This document shows positions 1 to 6,376 of a stretch of 9,087 bases of DNA, piece by piece. The first letter of the stretch is position 1. The number at the start of each line of letters is the position of its first letter. The notes below the pieces were generated by a model. That model was not told the origin of the DNA, searched no databases, and was given only the letters and a program-made list of their open reading frames with translations. Origin of the DNA: Candidatus Hydrogenedentota bacterium (GTDB taxonomy: Bacteria > Hydrogenedentota > Hydrogenedentia > Hydrogenedentales > GCA-2746185). The translations under genes and the position numbers were made by a program. The DNA lies in the NCBI GenBank assembly GCA_030123645.1, contig JASJYE010000074.1:1-9087 (forward strand), in the 5' to 3' direction.

Positions 1-121
1 TATCCGTCCACCCGGATTGGCTGCGTACCTGCCGGCGGCTTCCTCTTCTTTGTCACCCCATTGGCCAAGAGACCGCGGCCTCAAGTTCATCTGTCTTCGC
101 ACCATGCGTAAATCTAATTTC

Positions 122-127
122 TATAAT
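122..127 (+). promoter_or_regulatory. possible -10 box upstream of the response regulator gene
   Basis: A perfect TATAAT lies at 122-127 in the most AT-rich part of the upstream region. No good -35 box sits at 16-18 bases; the nearest resemblance, TTCGCA at 96-101, has a 20-base spacer. If used, it would give a leader of about 90 nt before the gene at 227. The rest of 1-226 shows no convincing gene. Confidence 0.3.
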
Positions 128-226
128 GAGTTAACCAATCAGGATTCGCTTCGGTTGCTACATCGAGTGAATTCAGGTACAGTCTTAAGTGGTGCCTTGC
201 GTTTGCTCGATTAGGGGGAATGACCC

Positions 227-604
227 ATGGAAACGATTCTCGTGATTGACGATGATCCCCTGATTCTCGATGTGGTTAAGGAGATCCTCGAGTTAGATAA
301 TTACACGGTTGAGACGGCGCTTAGCGGCGCGGAAGGAATCGAAAAGCACCGGAAAAGCCCGGCGGATTTGGTGATCACTGACCTTATCATGCCCCATAAG
401 GATGGGATATCCGTCATTTCGGAACTGAAGAAAGATTTCCCTGGGCTTCGAATAATCGCCATGACGGGTACGCCGAAAGTGGAGAAGCTCGTCGCGGCCG
501 TGTGCGCGGACGTCAACCGCGTCATCGCCAAACCTTTCGATCAAGAGGAGCTTCTCGAGGCCGTCGCACAGCTCATCGACGGCGGGGCCTCCTGCCCGTC
601 CTGA
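227..604 (+). CDS. single-domain response regulator (CheY-like receiver)
   Basis: A stand-alone phosphoacceptor receiver domain of 125 residues, with no DNA-binding or enzymatic output domain. It would be phosphorylated by a histidine kinase, or relay phosphate, in the cytoplasm. The hallmark residues are visible: acidic pocket D8-D10 (start METILVIDDD), phosphoacceptor D52 in the stretch TDLIMP, T80 in MTGT, and K102 in the KPF motif. The length matches a bare receiver plus about ten extra residues. The ATG at 227 has a strong ribosome site, AGGGGGAA at 213-220, at normal spacing. No kinase gene is adjacent, so the partner and output are unknown; it could feed phosphorelay, motility or a kinase encoded elsewhere. 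Family assignment is very secure, the pathway is not. Confidence 0.93.
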   Translation: METILVIDDDPLILDVVKEILELDNYTVETALSGAEGIEKHRKSPADLVITDLIMPHKDGISVISELKKDFPGLRIIAMTGTPKVEKLVAAVCADVNRVIAKPFDQEELLEAVAQLIDGGASCPS

Positions 605-658
605 GACCTTGCGCCTCTTTCTTCATGCTTCCTGACAACGTTTCCCTCCCCGTGGTAT

Positions 659-670
659 CCTTCGCGAAGG
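659..670. repeat. perfect 12-base palindrome in the spacer
   Basis: CCTTCGCGAAGG at 659-670 reads the same on both strands. It lies 55 bases after the response regulator stop and about 155 bases before the next gene. It could be a small hairpin or a dimeric protein binding site, but there is no T tract to make it a clear terminator. The rest of the 605-824 spacer shows nothing I can assign. Confidence 0.3.
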
Positions 671-824
671 CTTCACGCCGCGAGGCAGAGATTCATGCGT
701 TGCTCATTGCTTACTGTGACGGGCCTCTAGTGTGACCTCGGCATCGCGCAGTCCACGGATGAGATGATGATGGGCTTCGTTATGGGGCCGGTAGTGCCCG
801 AAGACGAGAGCGACTGACCGGCCC

Positions 825-1691
825 GTGTTTTTGCCGCGGGCCCGCGAGCGCACGCCAAAGATGACTCAGGTCCCTGTTACGCACGGCTACGCCGTGCTCT
901 CGTTGTGGGCGTGTATTCTTATGGCCGGCCTTCTCTCCAGTGCAGGGGAAGACGTGCCACAGCATGCGCCCTCGGGCTTCGGCAGCATCGAAGGGAGGGT
1001 GCGGTTTCTTGGGACGGTTCCTCGGGCGGAGGTCCCAGACAACGCCGGCCGGCGACGGCCTATCCTTAACGTCGAGGGCAGTGACAACGATCTGCGCTAT
1101 GCGGTCGTGTATTTGTCGGGGCCCGAGGCTGAGAAAGCTTCTCCGGGGGAGGAGATTTCAGTTGACAGCGCAAGTGGCATTACCGTCATCGACCAGCGGG
1201 ACCTCGCGTTTGTCCCTCATCTTGTGGCCGTGCGCAGCGGCCAGCGCGTAGCGTTTAGCAACAGCGACCCCGAGAACCACAATGTGCGGGCACAGGCTGA
1301 GCTGCCTCGAAATCGCTTTAACATCCTAACCGGATCGGGCCTCGATTACGAACGGCAATTTCAGCCCGAGCCGAATGACAACCCCGTTCGGCTTTCGTGC
1401 GATATCCATCCTTGGATGTCCGCGTGGGTCTTCGCATTTGACCATCCATACTTCGACGTCACCGGCGAACACGGCCTCTTTTCGATCGAAGCGGTACCTG
1501 CGGGAACTTATAGTATCGTCGTCTATCAGCCGGACGGGCGGCTCCGTGCGGAAGGACAGGTAGCCGTAGCCGCGGGCGATCCGGCGCGTCTAAACGTTGA
1601 ATTTTCGCAGACGCATCTCGGCGGAGCCCGGATTTTGAAAATCGAGACGCAGAGAGTGGGGCCTGAGGAGGGACCCGCCGTCCCCGGTTAA
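825..1691 (+). CDS. exported cupredoxin-like protein with a carboxypeptidase-regulatory-like fold
   Basis: A predicted secreted protein of 288 residues (GTG start). A hydrophobic stretch at about residues 22-38 after a basic n-region (R5, R7, R9, K12) looks like a signal peptide. A GSIEGRV strand near residue 54 opens a beta domain that seems to resume near residue 214 with GLFSIEAVPAGTYSIVV, typical of carboxypeptidase-regulatory/transthyretin-like folds. Between them lies a cupredoxin-like segment: FVPH, SGQRVAFSNSD, H152 (NHN) and the motif C192-x2-H195-x2-M198. H/C/H/M is the ligand set of type 1 copper sites, so copper binding or electron transfer outside the cytoplasm is inferred. The family is often labelled 'methylamine utilization protein', without firm evidence. 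The ATG at 861 is an alternative start (276 residues); neither start has a good ribosome site, and the 861 form would lack positive charges before the hydrophobic core. It stands alone, with a hairpin terminator after it. Confidence 0.82.
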   Translation: MFLPRARERTPKMTQVPVTHGYAVLSLWACILMAGLLSSAGEDVPQHAPSGFGSIEGRVRFLGTVPRAEVPDNAGRRRPILNVEGSDNDLRYAVVYLSGPEAEKASPGEEISVDSASGITVIDQRDLAFVPHLVAVRSGQRVAFSNSDPENHNVRAQAELPRNRFNILTGSGLDYERQFQPEPNDNPVRLSCDIHPWMSAWVFAFDHPYFDVTGEHGLFSIEAVPAGTYSIVVYQPDGRLRAEGQVAVAAGDPARLNVEFSQTHLGGARILKIETQRVGPEEGPAVPG

Positions 1692-1714
1692 GGGGTCCTC
1701 GTTGTGCGGCCAGG

Positions 1715-1740
1715 GCGACTTGCGCTACAAGTCGCGCTTT
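1715..1740 (+). terminator. hairpin terminator after the cupredoxin-like gene
   Basis: A perfect 8-bp stem, GCGACTTG at 1715-1722 with CAAGTCGC at 1728-1735, has a 5-base loop and is followed by GCTTT. It starts 23 bases after the stop codon. The T run is short, so termination may be weak, but the position and stem fit an intrinsic terminator isolating this gene from the yicC operon. Confidence 0.6.
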
Positions 1741-1819
1741 GTGCACTGATTAGAGGGTGCCGCGCATAATGGCGATGAACCCGATGCGTGCCAAGGTGAT
1801 TCGCTCAAAGTGCCTCAAG

Positions 1820-1849
1820 TTGCTGATATTTTGCAAAGTGCGTTATAGT
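1820..1849 (+). promoter_or_regulatory. probable promoter of the yicC-gmk-rpoZ-coaBC operon
   Basis: TTGCTG at 1820-1825 (3 of 6 to the -35 consensus), an 18-base spacer, then TATAGT at 1844-1849 (5 of 6 to the -10 consensus). Transcription would begin near 1856 and give a leader of about 30 nt carrying the strong ribosome site of yicC. The placement after a terminator and just before the operon supports it; the -35 match is only moderate. Confidence 0.5.
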
Positions 1850-1865
1850 ATCGCGTTTCGGTTCC

Positions 1866-1876
1866 AGGAAGGAGGG
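1866..1876 (+). promoter_or_regulatory. strong ribosome binding site that fixes the TTG start of yicC
   Basis: AGGAAGGAGG at 1866-1875 contains a full GGAGG at 1871-1875. It is 9 bases from the TTG at 1885, but 21 bases from the next in-frame ATG at 1897, so it selects the TTG start. Confidence 0.75.
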
Positions 1877-1884
1877 CTCCCCGT

Positions 1885-2763
1885 TTGGTTCGCAGCATGA
1901 CAGGCTTCGGCAAGGCCACGTGCGAATATGCTGGAGGCACGATTTCCATCGAACTGAGCTCCGTGAACCATCGCTATCTCGATTCGAACATCCGGCTACC
2001 GGGCGAGTGGTCGTCGCTGGACCCCGTGCTTCGCGAAGCGTTGAAGGAACGCCTCTCGCGCGGCAAAATCAACGTCAGCATCAGCCGCAAACGGGCCGGT
2101 GGCGACGCGCAAAAAATCCGGCTGGATCGAGAGGTCGCTGAACAGTATATTCAGATCTCCAAGGAGCTCAGCGGGCTGCTCGATTCCGAGGAACCCTTAT
2201 CGCTGCAGACCCTGGCGCAGTTCGAGAACGTCTTCAGCTACGAGGAAGACGAGGAAGATCTCGAGGAGTCAAAAGAGATGCTCTTGAAGCTGCTCGGCGA
2301 TGCCGTCTCCCATCTTGACACCATGCGTGAGACCGAGGGCGGGGCGCTCGGGCGCGATATAATACACCGTATTGGTCTCATTCGGGAATCGGTGGAGGCG
2401 ATCGAAATGCGACTCCCTGCGCTCAATGAGCTCTTCGCGGAACGTTTACGCGCGCGGATTGAGGTGCTAGGCCAAGACACGGACCTGACCGAGGAGCGCA
2501 TCGCCATCGAAGTGGCCATTATGGCTGAGAAGGGGGATGTGACGGAGGAAATCGTCCGCTTGAACAGCCACCTCGATCATGCCGAAGAACTGCTCGGCTC
2601 GACTGAACCCGTGGGTCGTCAGCTGAATTTCCTCTCCCAGGAGGTCCAGCGTGAAATTAACACGCTCAGCTCGAAGGTGCGAGATCCTGATGTCATTCGC
2701 CAGGTGCTGCAGATGAAGTCCGAGCTCGAGCGGATTCGAGAACAGATTCAGAATATCGAATGA
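1885..2763 (+). CDS. yicC: YicC family endoribonuclease
   Basis: A cytoplasmic protein of 292 residues, the usual length for YicC/YloC. The E. coli member is an endoribonuclease acting in small-RNA and RNA turnover; other members are known mainly by homology. The signature MTGFG opening follows directly after the start (RSMTGFG, residues 3-9), and the N-terminal YicC domain contains SSVNHRYLD. The conserved C-terminal DUF1732 part carries EKGDVTEE (from residue 215), GRQLNFLSQE (from 244) and REINTLSSK (from 256). The long helical middle is rich in E, L and R, as in the family. The TTG start is chosen because of the strong upstream ribosome site and because homologues begin with a few residues before MTGFG. 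It is first in an operon with gmk, rpoZ and coaBC, an arrangement conserved in many bacterial phyla. Confidence 0.95.
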   Translation: MVRSMTGFGKATCEYAGGTISIELSSVNHRYLDSNIRLPGEWSSLDPVLREALKERLSRGKINVSISRKRAGGDAQKIRLDREVAEQYIQISKELSGLLDSEEPLSLQTLAQFENVFSYEEDEEDLEESKEMLLKLLGDAVSHLDTMRETEGGALGRDIIHRIGLIRESVEAIEMRLPALNELFAERLRARIEVLGQDTDLTEERIAIEVAIMAEKGDVTEEIVRLNSHLDHAEELLGSTEPVGRQLNFLSQEVQREINTLSSKVRDPDVIRQVLQMKSELERIREQIQNIE

Positions 2764-2773
2764 GATTGCCCCA

Positions 2774-3355
2774 TTGGCCGAGCACGGTATAGTCTTTGTG
2801 GTCTCATCACCGTCTGGCGGTGGGAAGGGAACCATCCTCGCCGATGTGCTTCAGCGCGATGCGTGTATTCGACACGCCGTGTCCGCAACAACGCGCGCAC
2901 CGCGTGAAGGCGAAATTGACGGGCGCCATTACCACTTTCTTTCCAGGGAGCGATTTGAAAGGTGGATTCGCGAAGGTCGTTTCGTGGAATGGGCGACTGT
3001 GCATGGGGAATGTTACGGTACCTTGAAAAGTGAAATCGAAGGCATATTGGAATCCGGACTCGATGCGGTACTCGAGTTGGACGTCCAAGGCATGCGTTCG
3101 CTCACGCGGCAGCGTGACGATGTGGTGTCCATCTTTATCATGCCGCCTTCGATTGAAACGCTCGAAGAGCGGCTGCGGGCTAGGGGAGGGCTGAGCGAGG
3201 AAGAGTTGCGTCTTAGGCTGAAAAACGCGGGAGAGGAAATCGCGGCGAAAAAAGAGTATGATCGCGTCCTGCTGAACGATGTCCTAAGAGACGCGGTTAG
3301 GGCCTTTGAAACGATCTTGAGCGAGGCGCGTGAAAAGGCGGTGGACCAAGCATAG
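2774..3355 (+). CDS. gmk: guanylate kinase
   Basis: Phosphorylates GMP (and dGMP) to GDP with ATP in purine nucleotide synthesis and salvage; cytoplasmic. The 193-residue protein has the P-loop SSPSGGGKGT (11-20), where the common SGPSG is SSPSG, a variant seen in other Gmk proteins. GMP-contacting positions are recognisable: S37 and R41 in VSATTR, R44, Y53 in HYHF, E72 in FVEW, and Y81 in the HGECYGT segment. The LELDVQG strand (99-105) and the C-terminal lid with several arginines are also present. The start is a TTG ten bases after the yicC stop. No closer ATG or GTG exists in frame and there is no clear Shine-Dalgarno, so translation probably depends on coupling to yicC. Function is very secure; the exact start is likely but not proven. 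Confidence 0.96.
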   Translation: MAEHGIVFVVSSPSGGGKGTILADVLQRDACIRHAVSATTRAPREGEIDGRHYHFLSRERFERWIREGRFVEWATVHGECYGTLKSEIEGILESGLDAVLELDVQGMRSLTRQRDDVVSIFIMPPSIETLEERLRARGGLSEEELRLRLKNAGEEIAAKKEYDRVLLNDVLRDAVRAFETILSEAREKAVDQA

Positions 3356-3367
3356 CGCCCGCTTCTG

Positions 3368-3376
3368 TGGTAAAAT
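3368..3376 (+). promoter_or_regulatory. possible internal extended -10 promoter before rpoZ
   Basis: TGGTAAAAT at 3368-3376 matches the extended -10 pattern TGn followed by a 5-of-6 -10 box. It lies in the 46-base gmk-rpoZ gap, the longest gap inside the operon. No clear -35 is visible. It could give rpoZ and coaBC extra transcription independent of yicC. Confidence 0.33.
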
Positions 3377-3401
3377 ATACGAGAGACTGGAGAACGCATC
3401 C

Positions 3402-3635
3402 ATGCGACACTTGGCCTTAGAAGATTTCGAGCTCGATGGCGACAAAATGGACAGCCTATACCGTCTGGTGATTATCGCCGCCCGGCGAGCCGTTCAACTT
3501 AATAAACCCGCGGCACGGACTCTGATGGCCCCGGTATCGAAAAAGCCTGTGACACTCGCTCTCGAGGAAATCCTCGATGGCAAGGTCTGGTACCGGCTGG
3601 ACGGGGAAGACGAAGATGAGTACGATGTCGGCTAA
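3402..3635 (+). CDS. rpoZ: RNA polymerase omega subunit
   Basis: The small omega subunit binds the C-terminal region of beta-prime, helps RNA polymerase assembly and, in proteobacteria, forms part of a ppGpp site. The product is 77 residues, within the family range. The conserved core is DSLYRLVIIAARRAVQLNK (17-35), matching the usual pattern of a short acidic start, a helix with AA+RA and QL, then PVTLALEEI near residues 49-57. The tail is acidic (DGEDEDEYD). The ATG at 3402 is preferred over an upstream in-frame extension because GGAGA at 3389-3393 is 8 bases away and omega proteins begin just before this helix. It follows gmk in the conserved operon order, and its 3' end overlaps the start of coaBC. 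The identification rests on the helix motif plus context. Confidence 0.9.
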   Translation: MRHLALEDFELDGDKMDSLYRLVIIAARRAVQLNKPAARTLMAPVSKKPVTLALEEILDGKVWYRLDGEDEDEYDVG

Positions 3636-4848
3636 GCACGCCATCCTTGGCGTTACGGGGTCGATCGCTGCCTATAAAGCCTGCGAAATCGCCTCACTCT
3701 TAGTCAAGCAAGGTGTCAAAGTTACTCCTGTGTTGACGAAGTCGGCCGCCGAGTTTGTCGGCGCGGCCTCTCTCGAAGCCATCACCGGTAGCCGTGTCAT
3801 TAAGGAAATGTTCGATTCGTCGACGAACGCCAATATTGATCACGTCAGCGTGCCTTTGAGCGCAGATATTCTAATCGTGGCCCCGGCCACGGCCAATATC
3901 CTTGGAAAAGCGGCGCATGGTATCGCCGATGACTGGCTGTCGACGGCACTGCTTGTGACGCGGGCGCCGATCCTTTTCGCACCCGCGATGAATACGAACA
4001 TGTACGAGCACCCGGCCGTGCAGGAGAACCTGCGCACATTGCATGAGCGAGGCTGCCATTTCGTGGGGCCGGACTCCGGCGTGCTGGCATGCAAGACGGT
4101 CGGGATCGGCCGCATGATGGAGCCGCCCTACATCGTCGAGGCGGCCATGGCGCTCCTTTACCCGAAGCACGACCTCGCGGGCACAAAGGTGTTGCTGACT
4201 ACGGGCGGAAACCATGAGCCGATCGATCCAGTCCGTTTTATAGGGAACCGCTCCTCGGGAAAAATGGGCCACGCCATCGCGCAGGAGGCCCTGAATCGCG
4301 GCGCGGAAGTGACCGTCATCACGGGGCCCGCGGAAGTCCAGCCGCCGGAAGGCGCCACGTTCGTACGCGTTCAGACCGCGCTGGAGATGGGCGACGCGCT
4401 CCTTGAGCGCTTCGATGCCGCGGATATAGTAATTGCGGCCGCGGCCGTCGCCGATTACCGCGTGGATGATCCCGCTACGGAGAAGCATAAGCGCAATGGT
4501 GGATCGATGACGCTTAGGCTGGTCGAAAACCCCGATTTGATCGCGGAGGCCGCGTTGCGGAAACGTCAGGGACAGGTCGTGGTCGGCTTTGCGGCGGAAA
4601 CGAGCGACGTTGAACGGAATGCGAGGGCGAAACTCGCGAAGAAGAATCTCGACCTTGTGGTCGCAAACGTAGTGGGTACCGCGGATTCTGATTTTGGCAC
4701 GGACACGGTGCGCGCAAGCATTATTGACGCCACGGGCGCAAGGGATGAGCTAGCCCTCATGAGCAAGGCCACGCTCGCCGAGCGTCTTTTCGACCATATT
4801 GTCGCCATGTTGGACAAGAAGCGCGGCTCACCCATCGCGTCGCCTTAA
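3616..4848 (+). CDS. coaBC: bifunctional phosphopantothenoylcysteine decarboxylase / phosphopantothenate-cysteine ligase
   Basis: Makes 4'-phosphopantetheine for coenzyme A: the CoaB half joins cysteine to 4'-phosphopantothenate using CTP, and the FMN-dependent CoaC half decarboxylates the product. The protein is 410 residues, normal for a fused CoaBC. CoaC (about 1-185) shows GVTGSIAAYK (12-21), the catalytic histidine H76 in NIDHVSV, APATAN, the PAMNTNMY motif with N126, and C159 in GVLAC; these match E. coli H75, N125 and C158. CoaB (about 190-410) shows TTGGNHEPIDPVRF, NRSSGKMG, AAAVADYR, GFAAET and FGTDTV. Two spots differ from the usual motifs: LACK instead of LACG, and KHKR where KIKK is common. 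The ATG at 3616 is chosen for GGGGAAG at 3603-3609; the ATG at 3625 is an alternative. The 20-base overlap with rpoZ implies translational coupling. Confidence 0.96.
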   Translation: MSTMSAKHAILGVTGSIAAYKACEIASLLVKQGVKVTPVLTKSAAEFVGAASLEAITGSRVIKEMFDSSTNANIDHVSVPLSADILIVAPATANILGKAAHGIADDWLSTALLVTRAPILFAPAMNTNMYEHPAVQENLRTLHERGCHFVGPDSGVLACKTVGIGRMMEPPYIVEAAMALLYPKHDLAGTKVLLTTGGNHEPIDPVRFIGNRSSGKMGHAIAQEALNRGAEVTVITGPAEVQPPEGATFVRVQTALEMGDALLERFDAADIVIAAAAVADYRVDDPATEKHKRNGGSMTLRLVENPDLIAEAALRKRQGQVVVGFAAETSDVERNARAKLAKKNLDLVVANVVGTADSDFGTDTVRASIIDATGARDELALMSKATLAERLFDHIVAMLDKKRGSPIASP

Positions 4849-4867
4849 CGCCCCCTGCGACCTTTCC

Positions 4868-4905
4868 AGGTGTGAGAACGGGTCGTACGCACGGAGGCCA
4901 CACCT
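4868..4905 (+). promoter_or_regulatory. inverted repeat enclosing the ribosome site of the ACT-domain gene
   Basis: AGGTGTG at 4868-4874 is the exact reverse complement of CACACCT at 4899-4905. The predicted loop (4875-4898) contains the ribosome site GGAGG at 4893-4897, right beside the 3' arm, and the gene starts at 4909. A 7-bp stem with a 24-base loop is weak, so a role in translation control is only a possibility. Confidence 0.3.
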
Positions 4906-4908
4906 TCA

Positions 4909-5301
4909 ATGAATGCCAAACGCTGGACCCTGGAGTGGATTCCCGGGACCTTCGCGATCGCGCGCTATGACGGTGATGAGCCGATGCCGCCTTGGGCACT
5001 CGACTCTCACATACTCATGACGGTTACGCGGACGCACGACGAGCTTTCCATCATCGCGCCGGACCATAACGTGCCGTTTAATGCGCAGGCGGAACGCGGA
5101 TTTGTCGCGATGCGCGTGGTCGAGCCACTGGACTTTAAGCAGGTCGGCGTTATCGCGACGCTCACGCGGGCCCTCGCCGACGCTGGCATCTCGATCCTGG
5201 CCGTGTCTACCTATGAGACCGACGTCATCCTATTCAGGGAAGAGCACAAAGACGCCGCGCGCGAAGCCCTCTCCGCCGTCGCCGACACCTCGCGGCTCTA
5301 A
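4909..5301 (+). CDS. ACT domain-containing protein
   Basis: A 130-residue cytoplasmic protein made of ACT-type regulatory modules, a fold that commonly binds amino acids. The C-terminal module (about 65-127) resembles the ACT_7/CASTOR-like family: FVAMRVV strand, the GVIATLTRAL helix (80-89), then AGISILAVSTYETDVILF (92-109) and a final helix. The first 60 residues (WTLEWIPGTFAIARYD, then a TVTRTHDELSII strand pair) look like the N-terminal ACT-like half of these small proteins. No catalytic domain is attached, so the role is unknown; an amino-acid sensor or partner of a biosynthetic enzyme is an inference from the fold. The ATG has GGAGG 11 bases upstream. It lies 60 bases after coaBC on the same strand and may be read through from it. 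It ends convergent to ruvB with only 50 bases between them. Confidence 0.85.
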   Translation: MNAKRWTLEWIPGTFAIARYDGDEPMPPWALDSHILMTVTRTHDELSIIAPDHNVPFNAQAERGFVAMRVVEPLDFKQVGVIATLTRALADAGISILAVSTYETDVILFREEHKDAAREALSAVADTSRL

Positions 5302-5351
5302 CACAAACGGCTAGCCTGGTGAGATAATCGGGCAAGCGGTTACCCTGTGGG

Positions 5352-6374
5352 CTAGAGTAGTTCGCCTTGGCCGGCGGCGGGGGGGGCGAGGTGCAGGTGT
5401 TTGTAGGCGAGGGGGGTGGCGACGCGGCCTTGTTGCGTGCGTTTGATGAACCCGATTTGGATGAGGTAGGGCTCATGCACCTCTTCGAGGGTCAGGCGTT
5501 CTTCGCCGACTGCGACTGCGAGCGAGCCGAGGCCGACGGGGCCGCCGCTGAATTTCTGGATGACCGTTGTCAGGATAGATTTATCCATGTCGTCGAGGCC
5601 GAGGCCGTCGACGCCGAGCATATCGAGACCTTTGCCGGCCATCTCATGCGTGACGTAGCCGTCGCCCTTGACTTGAGCATAGTCCCGCACGCGGCGGAGG
5701 AGCCTGTTGGCGATGCGCGCCGTGCCCCTTGCCCTTGCGGCAATTTCGAGCGCGGCCTCGGGGTCGATTTGCAGGTCCATAATGCGCGCCGAACGCATCA
5801 CGATGGTCTCGAGTTCTTCGGGCGAATAGAAGTCGAGGCGGCAGGTGTCTCCGAAGCGCGCGCGCAGGGGAGGCGTCAACAGCCCCGCGCGGGTTGTCGC
5901 GCCGACGAGCGTGAAGGGCTTGAGCCCGATTTTCATCGAGCGGGCCGTCGGACCTTTGCCGAGCATGATGTCGACCTCGAAATCCTCCATGGCCGAGTAC
6001 AATGTCTCCTCGACGGCGTGGTTCAGCCGGTGGATCTCATCGATAAAGAAGACGTCGAAGTCTTCGAGGCTTGTGAGGATTGCCGATAGGTCGGCCTGGC
6101 GCTCGATGACCGGCCCGGAGGTCGCCCTAATGTCCACGCCCATCTCGTTGGCCATGATTCGCGCCAGGGTCGTCTTCCCGAGGCCCGGCGGGCCTGACAG
6201 CAGCATGTGATCGAGCGGTTCACGGCGTTGCTTCGCCGCGGCAATCGCAATCCGGAGCTTTTCCTTCAGCGCTTCCTGCCCCGGAAATTCGTCCAGCCAC
6301 TGCGGGCGGATCTGCTCGTCAAACTGCGAGTCGTCCTCGCGCGGCGCCGGGCTGATGACTTCGTCGGAGGCCAT
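5352..6374 (-). CDS. ruvB: Holliday junction branch migration helicase RuvB
   Basis: The AAA+ motor that, as hexameric rings bound to RuvA, pumps DNA through Holliday junctions during recombinational repair. The 340-residue length is typical. Visible motifs are IRPQWLDEFPGQ (22-33), Walker A GPPGLGKTT (61-69), Walker B FFIDEIHRL with D112-E113, sensor 1 and arginine-finger region GATTRAGLLTPPLRARFG (158-175, finger R171), and the C-terminal winged-helix signature IGFIKRTQQGRVATPLAYKHL, read in two pieces around residues 307-329. The P in EFPGQ is usually I, V or T. The ATG begins two bases after the ruvA stop, with a GAAGGTG ribosome site inside the end of ruvA, so the two genes are one unit. 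The gene ends facing the ACT-domain gene. Very secure. Confidence 0.98.
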   Translation of the reverse strand: MASDEVISPAPREDDSQFDEQIRPQWLDEFPGQEALKEKLRIAIAAAKQRREPLDHMLLSGPPGLGKTTLARIMANEMGVDIRATSGPVIERQADLSAILTSLEDFDVFFIDEIHRLNHAVEETLYSAMEDFEVDIMLGKGPTARSMKIGLKPFTLVGATTRAGLLTPPLRARFGDTCRLDFYSPEELETIVMRSARIMDLQIDPEAALEIAARARGTARIANRLLRRVRDYAQVKGDGYVTHEMAGKGLDMLGVDGLGLDDMDKSILTTVIQKFSGGPVGLGSLAVAVGEERLTLEEVHEPYLIQIGFIKRTQQGRVATPLAYKHLHLAPPAAGQGELL

Positions 6375-6376
6375 AA

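Noticed and set aside
17..214. Open frame of 65 codons upstream of the response regulator
   Set aside because: No recognisable domain, poor start context, and it overlaps the likely promoter and leader region of the next gene.
3871..4488. Minus-strand open frame of 205 codons opposite coaBC
   Set aside because: CoaBC motifs on the plus strand explain the region; the reverse frame has no domain or ribosome site worth noting.
4849..4908. Riboswitch in the spacer before the ACT-domain gene
   Set aside because: Only 60 bases with a single 7-bp inverted repeat; no conserved riboswitch core could be recognised.
5302..5355. CTAGCC (5311-5316) and GGCTAG (5350-5355) as a bidirectional terminator between the ACT-domain gene and ruvB
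   Set aside because: The stem is only 6 bp with a 33-base loop and no T tract, and its right arm lies in the ruvB stop region; too weak to call.
5367..6089. Plus-strand open frame of 240 codons opposite ruvB
   Set aside because: It is the antisense of the highly conserved ruvB; the product has no recognisable motif.
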